Shown: one piece after another, positions 1-5,022 of the stretch
Layout: each line of letters opens with the position of its first letter
Numbering within the stretch: position 1 is the stretch's first letter
Assembly (NCBI GenBank): GCA_041179465.1
Contig: JBEGTJ010000091.1
Location: 1 to 5,022 of the forward strand
Origin: TMED14 sp041179465
GTDB lineage: Bacteria > Bacteroidota > Bacteroidia > Flavobacteriales > Schleiferiaceae
Reading direction: 5' to 3'
Length of the DNA: 5,022 nucleotides
Position numbers and translations under genes: made by a program
Notes under the pieces: generated by a model
Seen by the model: only the letters and a program-made list of their open reading frames with translations
What the model was told of the DNA's origin: nothing
Database searches by the model: none

Positions 1-395
1 ATGGCGCCAAAAAAATCGGTTTCTCCGGGTTTTAGGACAAAAAGGGGAGCGAGGGAGCCGTGCGTCCGTAGGGCCTGCTGCATTCCGCGCAGGAGCACGA
101 CCGAGTCCTCGGCGAGCAGCGTGCGGTGGCGCCAAGGCAAGGATTCAAGGTCCTCGTCGTCGGCTTCGAGGAGCCACTGGGCCGGGCGGTCGGTCATGCC
201 GGCGAGGGCCCGCTCGGCTGAAGCGATGATGGAACGGCGCGAACCCCACGCGACCGTCGCGGCCATGAATCCCACGACTTCTGCGCTCACCGGGTCGTCG
301 GCAAAGCGCCGCGGAAGCAGGAGGGGATCGGAGGCTACGAATTCGGGCCGTTCCACCCGGTCGGCCCATTCCAAAAGGAGGTCGGCTACGCCCAT
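1..395 (-). CDS. TIGR02757 (DUF2400) family protein, 3' part cut by window edge
   Basis: This reading frame starts at an ATG (395-393) and runs off the left edge, so only the first 131 residues are visible, about half of the family's usual roughly 250. What I recognise is the N-terminal pattern of the TIGR02757/DUF2400 family found mainly in Bacteroidota. It has a 'FVASDPLLLPRRF' block at residues 19-31, the strongly conserved 'GFMAATVAWGSRRSII' block at 42-57, and an HRT motif at 90-92. The biochemical role of the family is not known to me and I infer none. The start overlaps the end of the upstream lolD-like gene by 10 bases, so the two are almost certainly co-transcribed and probably translationally coupled. 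A purine-rich AGGACGGAG lies just before the ATG. The family assignment rests on remembered motifs. Confidence 0.82.
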   Translation of the reverse strand, partial: MGVADLLLEWADRVERPEFVASDPLLLPRRFADDPVSAEVVGFMAATVAWGSRRSIIASAERALAGMTDRPAQWLLEADDEDLESLPWRHRTLLAEDSVVLLRGMQQALRTHGSLAPLFVLKPGETDFFGA

Positions 396-1042
396 GCTCC
401 GTCCTGCAGGTGCAGCCGGCGGTCGGCGCGCGCCGCAAGCCAATCCGAGTGCGTCACCACCACCACCGACACGTTCCAGGTGCTGCGAGCCTCGGCGAGC
501 AGTGAATAAAGTTCCTCGGAACGCGCCCGGTCGAGGTTGCCTGAAGGCTCGTCGGCGAGCAGCACTTTCGGCCGGTTGATGAGGGCGCGTGCGATGGCCA
601 CGCGCTGCTGTTCGCCGCCGCTCATGGCGTCGGGGCGGTGCTTGAGTCGCTGCGTAAGGTCCAGACGTTCAGCCAATTCATGGGCAACATCCTCGGCTTC
701 GCGCGCCGGCCTGCCGGCAATGAGGGCGGGGAGCACGATGTTCTCGAGCGCCGTCAATTCAGGCATTAAATGGTGGAACTGAAACACCAGTCCGAGTTCC
801 TGATTGCGAAAGCGGTCCAGCGCGGAACCCTGGGTAGGGTAGGGAGCGCCCGCAAAGCGCAGCTGGCCGAAATCCGCTTGATCGAGGCCCGCCAGCAGGT
901 GAAGTAGGGTGGACTTGCCCGAGCCGCTCGCGCCCGTGATGGCGACAAACTCCGATTCAAAAAGCTCGAAATCAAGGTTCTGTAAAACCTTTAGGCTTCC
1001 GTAGCTCTTGCAAAGGTGTTCGGCTTGAATTAAGGGCTTCAT
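386..1042 (-). CDS. lolD: LolD-like ABC transporter ATP-binding protein
   Basis: This is a 218-residue cytoplasmic ATPase subunit, the normal length for the LolD/MacB/FtsE class of ABC transporters. These work with a FtsX-like permease; LolD with LolC/E extracts lipoproteins from the inner membrane for delivery to the outer membrane. All nucleotide-binding elements are intact: Walker A GASGSGKST (37-45), Q-loop Gln88 in 'LVFQFHHLMPEL', signature MSGGEQQR (140-147), Walker B VLLADEP (160-166), D-loop SGNLD (167-171) and switch His198. The 'FQFHHLMPELTALENI' stretch is typical of the LolD branch. No permease gene is next to it here, so the exact substrate is inferred from family resemblance; a generic MacB/FtsE-type ATPase is the alternative. 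The start is well fixed, because an in-frame TGA lies two codons before the ATG. It is transcribed divergently from sucC. Confidence 0.9.
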   Translation of the reverse strand: MKPLIQAEHLCKSYGSLKVLQNLDFELFESEFVAITGASGSGKSTLLHLLAGLDQADFGQLRFAGAPYPTQGSALDRFRNQELGLVFQFHHLMPELTALENIVLPALIAGRPAREAEDVAHELAERLDLTQRLKHRPDAMSGGEQQRVAIARALINRPKVLLADEPSGNLDRARSEELYSLLAEARSTWNVSVVVVTHSDWLAARADRRLHLQDGAWA

Positions 1043-1046
1043 GCCT

Positions 1047-1054
1047 CAAAAGTA
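1047..1054 (-). promoter_or_regulatory. Putative Bacteroidota -7 promoter element for the lolD-like gene
   Basis: Read on the minus strand this is TACTTTTG, an exact match to the TAnnTTTG -7 consensus of Bacteroidota housekeeping promoters. It ends only four bases before the lolD ATG, so transcription would begin at or next to the start codon, giving a nearly leaderless mRNA. No TTTG -33 element is visible at the usual spacing upstream, which weakens the call. Confidence 0.45.
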
Positions 1055-1078
1055 GGCTGAAATCCGAGGTCTGCGGCG

Positions 1079-1086
1079 TACTTTTG
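1079..1086 (+). promoter_or_regulatory. Putative Bacteroidota -7 promoter element for sucC
   Basis: TACTTTTG on the plus strand matches TAnnTTTG exactly. It would place the transcription start around 1090-1092 and give sucC a leader of roughly 30 bases. No clear TTTG -33 box is present 19-21 bases upstream. The element is an inverted copy of the one facing lolD (1047-1054), with 24 bases between them, so the pair could also be a regulator site. Confidence 0.5.
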
Positions 1087-1119
1087 CGCCGACTCTTCGC
1101 AACCTAAGAACCTCCTTCC

Positions 1120-2310
1120 ATGAACCTTCACGAATACCAAGGCAAAGAAATTTTAGCCGGATACGGCGTGCGCATTCAGCGCGGAATCGTGGCGACGACG
1201 CCCGACGAAGCGGTCGCAGCGGCCAAGCAACTCACCGAACAAACCGGAACCGGTTGGCACGTGGTCAAGGCGCAGGTTCATGCGGGCGGACGAGGCAAAG
1301 GCGGCGGCGTAAAGCTGGCCAAAAACCTCGACGAAGTGCGCGAGCGCGCCGAGCAAATCATCGGAATGATGCTGGTGACCCCCCAAACTTCGGCCGAAGG
1401 AAAAAAAGTGCATCAGGTGCTCATCGCAGAAGACGTCTACTACCCGGGCGAGTCGCCGACCGCGGAGTTCTACATGTCGGTCCTTCTCGACCGCGCCGCA
1501 GGATGCCCGATGATCATGTACAGCCCCGACGGCGGAATGGACATCGAAGAGGTGGCTGAGAACCACCCGGAGCGCATTTTCACCGAGCACATCGATCCGT
1601 CGGTGGGATTTCAGGACTTCCAGGCGCGCCGCATTGCGTTCAATTTGGGCTTGAGCGGTTCCGCCATGAAGGAAATGATCAGCTTTGTCAAGAGCCTCGT
1701 CAAGGCCTACCAAGGTGCAGATGCCTCGCTGTTTGAAATCAACCCGGTCCTCAAGACCAGCGACAACCTCATTATGGCCGTAGACGCCAAGGTGGTGCTC
1801 GACGACAACTCCCTGTTCCGTCACCCCGATTTGGCCGCGCTTCGCGACACGCGCGAAGAAGACCCCACCGAGGTGCGCGCCGGAGAAGTCGGCCTGAATT
1901 TCGTAAAGCTCGACGGCAACGTGGGCTGCATGGTCAACGGGGCGGGGCTTGCGATGGCCACCATGGACATCATCAAAATGGCGGGCGGCAACCCCGCCAA
2001 CTTCCTTGATGTGGGCGGAACCGCCGACGCCCAGCGCGTGGAAACGGCCTTCCGCATCATTTTGGAAGACGCCAACGTGAAGGCCATTCTCGTCAATATT
2101 TTTGGCGGAATTGTGCGCTGCGACCGCGTAGCCCAAGGTATTGTCGATGCGTACCGTTCCATCGGAGAAATTCCGGTGCCCATCATCGTTCGCCTTCAGG
2201 GAACCAATGCCGCTGAAGCCAAGAAGCTCATTGAAGACAGCGGCCTGAAGGTGTACTCGGCCATCATGCTTCAGGAAGCCGCTGACCTGGTTCGCCAGCA
2301 CGTCAGCTAA
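1120..2310 (+). CDS. sucC: Succinate-CoA ligase (ADP-forming), beta subunit
   Basis: This encodes the 396-residue beta subunit of succinyl-CoA synthetase, which interconverts succinyl-CoA plus phosphate and ADP with succinate, CoA and ATP in the TCA cycle. Length and start (MNLHEYQGKEIL) match the family; E. coli SucC is 388. The N-terminal ATP-grasp domain has the nucleotide-binding K50 to K65 segment with 'HAGGRGKGGG' (54-63) and metal ligands N208 (in EINP, 206-209) and D222. The C-terminal CoA-ligase domain carries GCMVNGAG (269-276) and NIFGGIVRCD (326-335), the region that meets the alpha subunit. ADP rather than GDP preference is assumed from the family. No sucD lies next to it, so the alpha subunit must be encoded elsewhere. 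There is no Shine-Dalgarno sequence; the bases before the ATG are instead pyrimidine-rich. The next gene follows after 11 bases, suggesting one transcript. Confidence 0.97.
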   Translation: MNLHEYQGKEILAGYGVRIQRGIVATTPDEAVAAAKQLTEQTGTGWHVVKAQVHAGGRGKGGGVKLAKNLDEVRERAEQIIGMMLVTPQTSAEGKKVHQVLIAEDVYYPGESPTAEFYMSVLLDRAAGCPMIMYSPDGGMDIEEVAENHPERIFTEHIDPSVGFQDFQARRIAFNLGLSGSAMKEMISFVKSLVKAYQGADASLFEINPVLKTSDNLIMAVDAKVVLDDNSLFRHPDLAALRDTREEDPTEVRAGEVGLNFVKLDGNVGCMVNGAGLAMATMDIIKMAGGNPANFLDVGGTADAQRVETAFRIILEDANVKAILVNIFGGIVRCDRVAQGIVDAYRSIGEIPVPIIVRLQGTNAAEAKKLIEDSGLKVYSAIMLQEAADLVRQHVS

Positions 2311-2321
2311 GGGAACGCCGC

Positions 2322-2846
2322 ATGCACGCGCTTGAGCTCGCTTCGGCGCTGCTGAACGGGGGCTACGCTCTGGGTCTTGCGTACCGCAAGCGCTGGGCGT
2401 GGCCCCTTGGCTTTTTAGGGACGCTGCTCGCCGTTTCGGTCATGCTTCAGTCCAAGCTCTACGCGGAATCGCTGCTCAACTTGACGTACGCGGCAATGGC
2501 CCTGCTCGGTTGGTTGGCTTGGTCTCCTGCGGGGCGATTCTCTTGGACCGCCCGGCCCCTTCGCGACGCGGGCTGGGCTGTGGGTGCCGCCGTTTTAACC
2601 GCCTGGCTCATGCGTTCCTGTACCGACAATCCGCGGCCTATCTGGGACGCCGTTCTCTTCTCGGGCGGACTTCTCGCGACCTGGTGGCAGGTCTGCGGCG
2701 AGCGTTGGAACTGGCCGCTCTGGACCGTCCTTAACCTCGCGGGGCTGTACGTATACGCCGACCTTGGGCTCGAAATTTATGCGGCCTACAGCGGACTGAT
2801 GGCGCTGGCGGCCGTTTGGGGCTGGTACCGATGGAGCGTTCGCTAA
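2322..2846 (+). CDS. pnuC: PnuC-like nicotinamide riboside transporter
   Basis: A 174-residue, very hydrophobic inner-membrane protein with about seven predicted helices (approximately residues 4-20, 25-43, 48-67, 82-98, 107-124, 131-147 and 152-170). That fits PnuC, a facilitator that takes up nicotinamide riboside for NAD synthesis. Supporting motifs are the early WPLG (27-30), an Asn in 'LLNLTYAAMALLGWLAW' (51-67), and 'WNWPLWTVLNLAGLYVY' (129-145) with its W-x3-N signature. Bacteroidota PnuC proteins are usually 180-210 residues, so this one is slightly short, mainly in the loop between helices 3 and 4. It lies 11 bases after sucC with no promoter visible between, so it is probably the second gene of that operon. 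Its TAA stop overlaps the stop of the convergent esterase gene. Substrate specificity (riboside versus another vitamin precursor) cannot be read from the sequence. Confidence 0.85.
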   Translation: MHALELASALLNGGYALGLAYRKRWAWPLGFLGTLLAVSVMLQSKLYAESLLNLTYAAMALLGWLAWSPAGRFSWTARPLRDAGWAVGAAVLTAWLMRSCTDNPRPIWDAVLFSGGLLATWWQVCGERWNWPLWTVLNLAGLYVYADLGLEIYAAYSGLMALAAVWGWYRWSVR

Positions 2847-3463
2847 AACGCGGCTAGCCAGGAGGCAATCGCTTGCCAGCAGTCCGGAGCAATGCCGTGG
2901 CCCATTCGGAATCGCTGGACCTCCAAGGTCGATCCGCGGCCTTGGGCGCGTTCGTAGCTCGGCACCGAAAGGGATGGCGGAATGACTCCGTCTTCGTCGC
3001 CAACTGCGGCGAGGTGGGGCAAATCAGGGTCGGGGTTCCACGTCAGGTCGTCCGCAAACCAGTCCATCGGGGCGTAGCTCGCCATGGCCACGCATCCCGA
3101 AATCAATTCCGGCCGGCTCAGCGCCAGGGCATTGGACATGATTCCGCCCTGCGAAAAGCCAAAGAGCACCGGCTTGGTTCCCGATCGTTCGAGGGCCTCC
3201 GTCAGGGAATTCATGCTTTCGCGCACTTGACCGGCGTCCATGTGGCGCACGCCGTTCGCATCAAAATGAAGGTCGTACCAAGCGAATCCACCTTGATCCA
3301 AAGGCCGAGGTGCGCGCAGCGAGCGCACGGTCCAATCGCGCGGAAGCAAACGGGCTAAGCCAAACAAGTCGCCTTCGTGGCTGCCGTACCCGTGCAGAAA
3401 CCACAATTCACGGCGTGCAGGGCCCTCGGCCTCGCGCACCTGGGCAGCGTGCAGTGCGTTCAC
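2843..3463 (-). CDS. Alpha/beta hydrolase, phospholipase/carboxylesterase-type serine esterase
   Basis: This encodes a 206-residue single-domain alpha/beta hydrolase with no signal peptide, so it is likely cytoplasmic. It resembles the phospholipase/carboxylesterase (PF02230, YpfH/EstB-like) family of short-chain ester hydrolases. The oxyanion-hole motif HGYGSHEGDL is at residues 24-33. The nucleophile is Ser104 in GFSQGG (102-107), the acid is Asp158 in GDEDGVIP (155-162), and the base is His189 in GHGIAP (188-193), so the catalytic triad is complete. 'FAWYDLHFD' (60-68) is also typical of the family. The natural substrate is unknown. Translation appears to start at GTG (3463-3461), which overlaps the stop of the upstream DUF2452 gene as GTGA, pointing to coupled translation. 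Its TAG stop overlaps the pnuC stop, so the two genes converge with no intergenic space. Confidence 0.9.
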   Translation of the reverse strand: MNALHAAQVREAEGPARRELWFLHGYGSHEGDLFGLARLLPRDWTVRSLRAPRPLDQGGFAWYDLHFDANGVRHMDAGQVRESMNSLTEALERSGTKPVLFGFSQGGIMSNALALSRPELISGCVAMASYAPMDWFADDLTWNPDPDLPHLAAVGDEDGVIPPSLSVPSYERAQGRGSTLEVQRFRMGHGIAPDCWQAIASWLAAF

Positions 3464-3690
3464 CGTTCAATGTCCCAGGTTAGGTCAGCGAGCAGGCGGA
3501 TCGAATGCACAAAATCCAAAGCGGGGCGCCGGGACAGCGACCATTCTTCGGGGCTGAGCATGGATAAAATGTGTTCGCCTTCGGCGCGGCGGTACAAGTG
3601 GTACACGTGGTTGATCACCGGCTTAAAGCTCATTTTGGCGCCGTACACCCATTCCGAAACTTCGCGGCGCCGCTGAATGGCCTTGGCTTG
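3460..3690 (-). CDS. DUF2452 family protein, 5' part missing at the junction
   Basis: Only the C-terminal part (about 76 residues) of a DUF2452 protein of unknown function is present. Recognisable pieces are 'QAKAIQRRREVSEWVYGAKM', then 'SFKPVINHVYHLY', 'LSMLSPEEW' and the C-terminal 'IRLLADLTWDIE'. These match the family's usual pattern of a helical 'LAEQA-aIxRR' segment followed by a short beta-rich end. I recall full-length members as roughly 130-150 residues, with an N-terminal half before the QAKAI helix. Upstream of about 3690 the frame stays open to an ATG at 3759, but those 23 residues lie antisense to conserved rodA codons and show no family resemblance. I therefore treat 3759 as a false start. 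The gene overlaps the esterase gene by GTGA and both probably belong to one operon. Confidence 0.75.
   Translation of the reverse strand, partial: QAKAIQRRREVSEWVYGAKMSFKPVINHVYHLYRRAEGEHILSMLSPEEWSLSRRPALDFVHSIRLLADLTWDIER
3673..3690. other. Probable chimeric junction between Bacteroidota and Actinobacteriota DNA
   Basis: Within these roughly 18 bases the minus strand still reads as the conserved DUF2452 'QAKAIQ'. The plus strand already reads as the conserved actinobacterial RodA/FtsW 'LNGLGL', which continues into 'SMIYRLDLA'. Left of this point nothing resembles RodA; right of it nothing resembles DUF2452. Both genes lose their N-terminal coding halves here. An overlap of about this length is what a short k-mer assembly join or a template-switch chimera would leave. 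A perfect 10-base palindrome, GCGGCGCCGC (3664-3673), abuts the site. No mobile-element end, tRNA or repeat is visible that would explain a natural insertion. Confidence 0.75.
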
Positions 3691-4794
3691 TCGATGATCT
3701 ATCGCCTCGACCTGGCCACGATCGCAAACGGTGGCAGCGAGCTTTTTGGTTTCAAACAAGTCATCTGGACATCACTGGCAATGGCCGCCGCGGCAGCAGT
3801 GGTCATCTATGTTCCTAGCCACTTGTTCCTGCGTCGCTATGTATATGTGTCGATGCTGATTGGCGCGGTGCTGTTGCTTTCACCGATGCTGCCAGTGATT
3901 GGAAAGACCATCAACGGCGCCAGGCTTTGGTTGTCGATCGGCGGGCTAACCTTTCAGCCGGGTGAGCTAGCCAAGATTGCCCTGACCATTTTCTTCGCCG
4001 GCTATTTGGTCAACCGTCGCGAATCACTCGCCGTGGTTGGTCGCAAAATTCTTGGCATTCGAATTCCTCGTGCCCGCGAACTTGGCCCGATCGTAATGAT
4101 CTGGGCGGCCAGCCTCTTGGTGCTGATCGTGCAGCGCGACCTGGGAACATCGCTGTTGTATTTTGGCATTTTCATCGTGCTGATTTATGTCGCCACCGGC
4201 CGATCGATCTATGTGATCGTGGGCATGGGCATGTTCTTGACCGGCGCGCTGGTTGCCAGCCGACTGATGGATTACGTTTCGGGTCGAATCGACTCTTGGC
4301 TAAACCCGTTCTCGCAAGAAAACTACGACGCCATTGGCGGCAGCTATCAGTTGGCTCAGGGCATCTTCGGAATGGCCCACGGCGGCATTCAGGGAACCGG
4401 CCTCGGCGGCGGAATTCCGCAGTTGGTGCCACTTGCCGAGAGCGACTTTATCTTTGCTTCGCTAGCCGAAGAACTTGGCCTGGTTGGCGTGTTTGCAATC
4501 TTGACCCTTTACCTACTGTTGGTAGCCCGCGGAATCAGAATCGGCTTTAGCCACCCAGATGATTTCTCGAAGCTGCTCGCAACTGGTCTGGCATTCTCGA
4601 TCGCGCTTCAGTGCTTCATCGTTATCGGTGGCGTAACCCGCGTTGTGCCACTGACCGGTCTAACCACCCCGCTTTTGGCAGCCGGTGGTTCATCGCTGAT
4701 TGCCAACTGGATCATCATCGGTCTGCTGCTGCGCATCTCTGACAGCGCTCGCCTAGGCAGTTCGACCGGCGACAACTCGCGAGGTGTCGCATGA
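3673..4794 (+). CDS. rodA: SEDS peptidoglycan glycosyltransferase RodA/FtsW, 5'-truncated
   Basis: This is a polytopic inner-membrane SEDS protein that polymerises lipid II into glycan strands together with a class B PBP. About 373 residues are genuine, beginning at 'LNGLGLSMIYRLDL', a block that in actinobacterial homologues follows about three transmembrane helices. The family is about 450-470 residues, so roughly 80-100 N-terminal residues are missing. Conserved elements seen are 'INGARLWLSIG' (3910-3942), FQPGELAKI (3952-3978), QRDLG (4132-4146), 'SYQLAQGIFGMAHGGIQGTG' (4342-4401), 'ESDFIF' with the catalytic-type Asp (codon 4444-4446), and PLTGLTTPLLAAGGSSL (4648-4698). The frame remains open upstream to an ATG at 3571, but that extension is antisense to DUF2452 and not real; ATG 3694 is only an internal Met. 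An ATGA overlap with pbpA indicates RodA of the elongation machinery rather than FtsW of division. Confidence 0.9.
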   Translation: MNGLGLSMIYRLDLATIANGGSELFGFKQVIWTSLAMAAAAAVVIYVPSHLFLRRYVYVSMLIGAVLLLSPMLPVIGKTINGARLWLSIGGLTFQPGELAKIALTIFFAGYLVNRRESLAVVGRKILGIRIPRARELGPIVMIWAASLLVLIVQRDLGTSLLYFGIFIVLIYVATGRSIYVIVGMGMFLTGALVASRLMDYVSGRIDSWLNPFSQENYDAIGGSYQLAQGIFGMAHGGIQGTGLGGGIPQLVPLAESDFIFASLAEELGLVGVFAILTLYLLLVARGIRIGFSHPDDFSKLLATGLAFSIALQCFIVIGGVTRVVPLTGLTTPLLAAGGSSLIANWIIIGLLLRISDSARLGSSTGDNSRGVA

Positions 4795-5022
4795 ACCGCG
4801 AGCTAAAACGCATCAGCATTTTGATCTTCTTGATGTTCCTGAGCCTGTTTGTGGCAACCACCGGCATTCAGGTAATTGGCGCCGATTCATACACGGCCGA
4901 CCAGCGCAACGTTCGCTCGATCTATGACGGCTACAAGACTCAGCGCGGTGCAATCTTGGTCGACAACAAGGCCATTGCAATCAGCAAGCGCTCAGACGAT
5001 GTCTACAGATTCCAGCGCACTT
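4791..5022 (+). CDS. pbpA: Penicillin-binding protein A (class B PBP), 3' part cut by window edge
   Basis: The first 77 residues of an actinobacterial PbpA-type peptidoglycan transpeptidase are present. It starts with MNRELKRISI, followed by a single membrane anchor (about residues 8-29, with no signal-peptidase site apparent). Next comes the start of the extracytoplasmic dimerisation domain, with 'RNVRSIYDGY' (39-48), 'TQRGAIL' (50-56), 'IAIS' (61-64) and 'DDVYRFQRT' (68-76). This pattern closely follows the Mycobacterium/Microbacteriaceae PbpA N-terminus. The catalytic SxxK, SxN and KTG motifs lie beyond the window. The start codon overlaps the rodA stop (ATGA), indicating coupled expression of the SEDS polymerase with its partner transpeptidase. 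The order rodA-pbpA is the one seen ahead of the pknA/pknB kinases in actinobacteria; whether those genes follow cannot be seen here. Confidence 0.88.
   Translation, partial: MNRELKRISILIFLMFLSLFVATTGIQVIGADSYTADQRNVRSIYDGYKTQRGAILVDNKAIAISKRSDDVYRFQRT

Noticed and set aside
1..579. A 192-codon plus-strand frame at the left edge
   Set aside because: It is antisense to the TIGR02757 and lolD-like genes, very rich in Arg and Ser, and has no recognisable motif.
1153..2301. A 382-codon open frame antisense to almost all of sucC
   Set aside because: It mirrors sucC codon by codon. Its composition (rich in His, Val, Ala, Gly) is what antisense of GC-rich coding DNA gives, and it matches no family I know. 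sucC is certain on the plus strand.
2864..2877. Small hairpin GGCAA-TCGC-TTGCC near the pnuC/esterase stops, considered as a terminator
   Set aside because: The stem is only five pairs, no T-run follows on either strand, and it lies within esterase coding sequence.
3664..3673. Palindrome GCGGCGCCGC beside the junction, considered as a recombination or attachment site
   Set aside because: It is explained by the coding sequence of one gene, is not repeated elsewhere in the window, and has no integrase or element end nearby. It was kept only as a note on the junction.
2873..3676. Plus-strand frames across the esterase and DUF2452 genes
   Set aside because: They are shadows of minus-strand genes that have complete catalytic or family motifs; the plus-strand translations show no domain.
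3460..5022. Lateral transfer of an actinobacterial rodA-pbpA segment into a Bacteroidota genome
   Set aside because: The transferred rodA would be broken at its N-terminus and non-functional, the recipient gene is broken at the same bases, and no mobile element is visible. A chimera is simpler.

Overview
The window looks like two unrelated genomes joined head to tail. Bases 1 to about 3,690 read as Bacteroidota, probably a GC-rich member of Flavobacteriia. The markers are a TIGR02757/DUF2400 gene, a LolD-type ATPase, a Bacteroidota-style SucC, a DUF2452 protein and TAnnTTTG-type promoter elements. Bases from about 3,673 to the end read as an Actinobacteriota rodA-pbpA operon, and its somewhat lower GC would suit a small-genome freshwater Microbacteriaceae relative. 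The two homologies overlap by roughly 18 bases (3673-3690). Each partner gene (DUF2452 on the minus strand, rodA on the plus strand) loses its N-terminal coding part exactly there. A chimeric metagenome assembly or chimeric template is the simplest explanation; real gene transfer is much less likely.

Left part, minus strand: lolD-like ABC ATPase (386-1042), then a TIGR02757 gene overlapping it by 10 bases and running off the window's left edge. A 77-base divergent intergenic region (1043-1119) holds two identical, oppositely oriented TACTTTTG elements, one facing each side. Plus strand: sucC (1120-2310), followed after 11 bases by a pnuC-like nicotinamide riboside transporter gene (2322-2846); the two probably form an operon. 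Converging on pnuC with overlapping stop codons is a minus-strand pair: a DUF2452 gene (3' part only, from about 3690 down to 3460) and a serine esterase of the phospholipase/carboxylesterase type (2843-3463). These are coupled by a GTGA overlap.

Right part, plus strand: a 5'-truncated SEDS glycosyltransferase gene (rodA type, about 3673-4794), coupled through an ATGA overlap to the start of pbpA (4791 to the right edge), a class B penicillin-binding protein. Together they form a peptidoglycan polymerase/transpeptidase pair, in the order known from actinobacterial pknAB-region operons.

I see no RNA genes, CRISPR arrays, insertion sequences, integrase sites or convincing terminators, and no stretch over 300 bases without a gene. 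I found no evidence of a novel biological system. The most important observation is the probable chimeric junction, because it creates false gene starts and a false gene neighbourhood.
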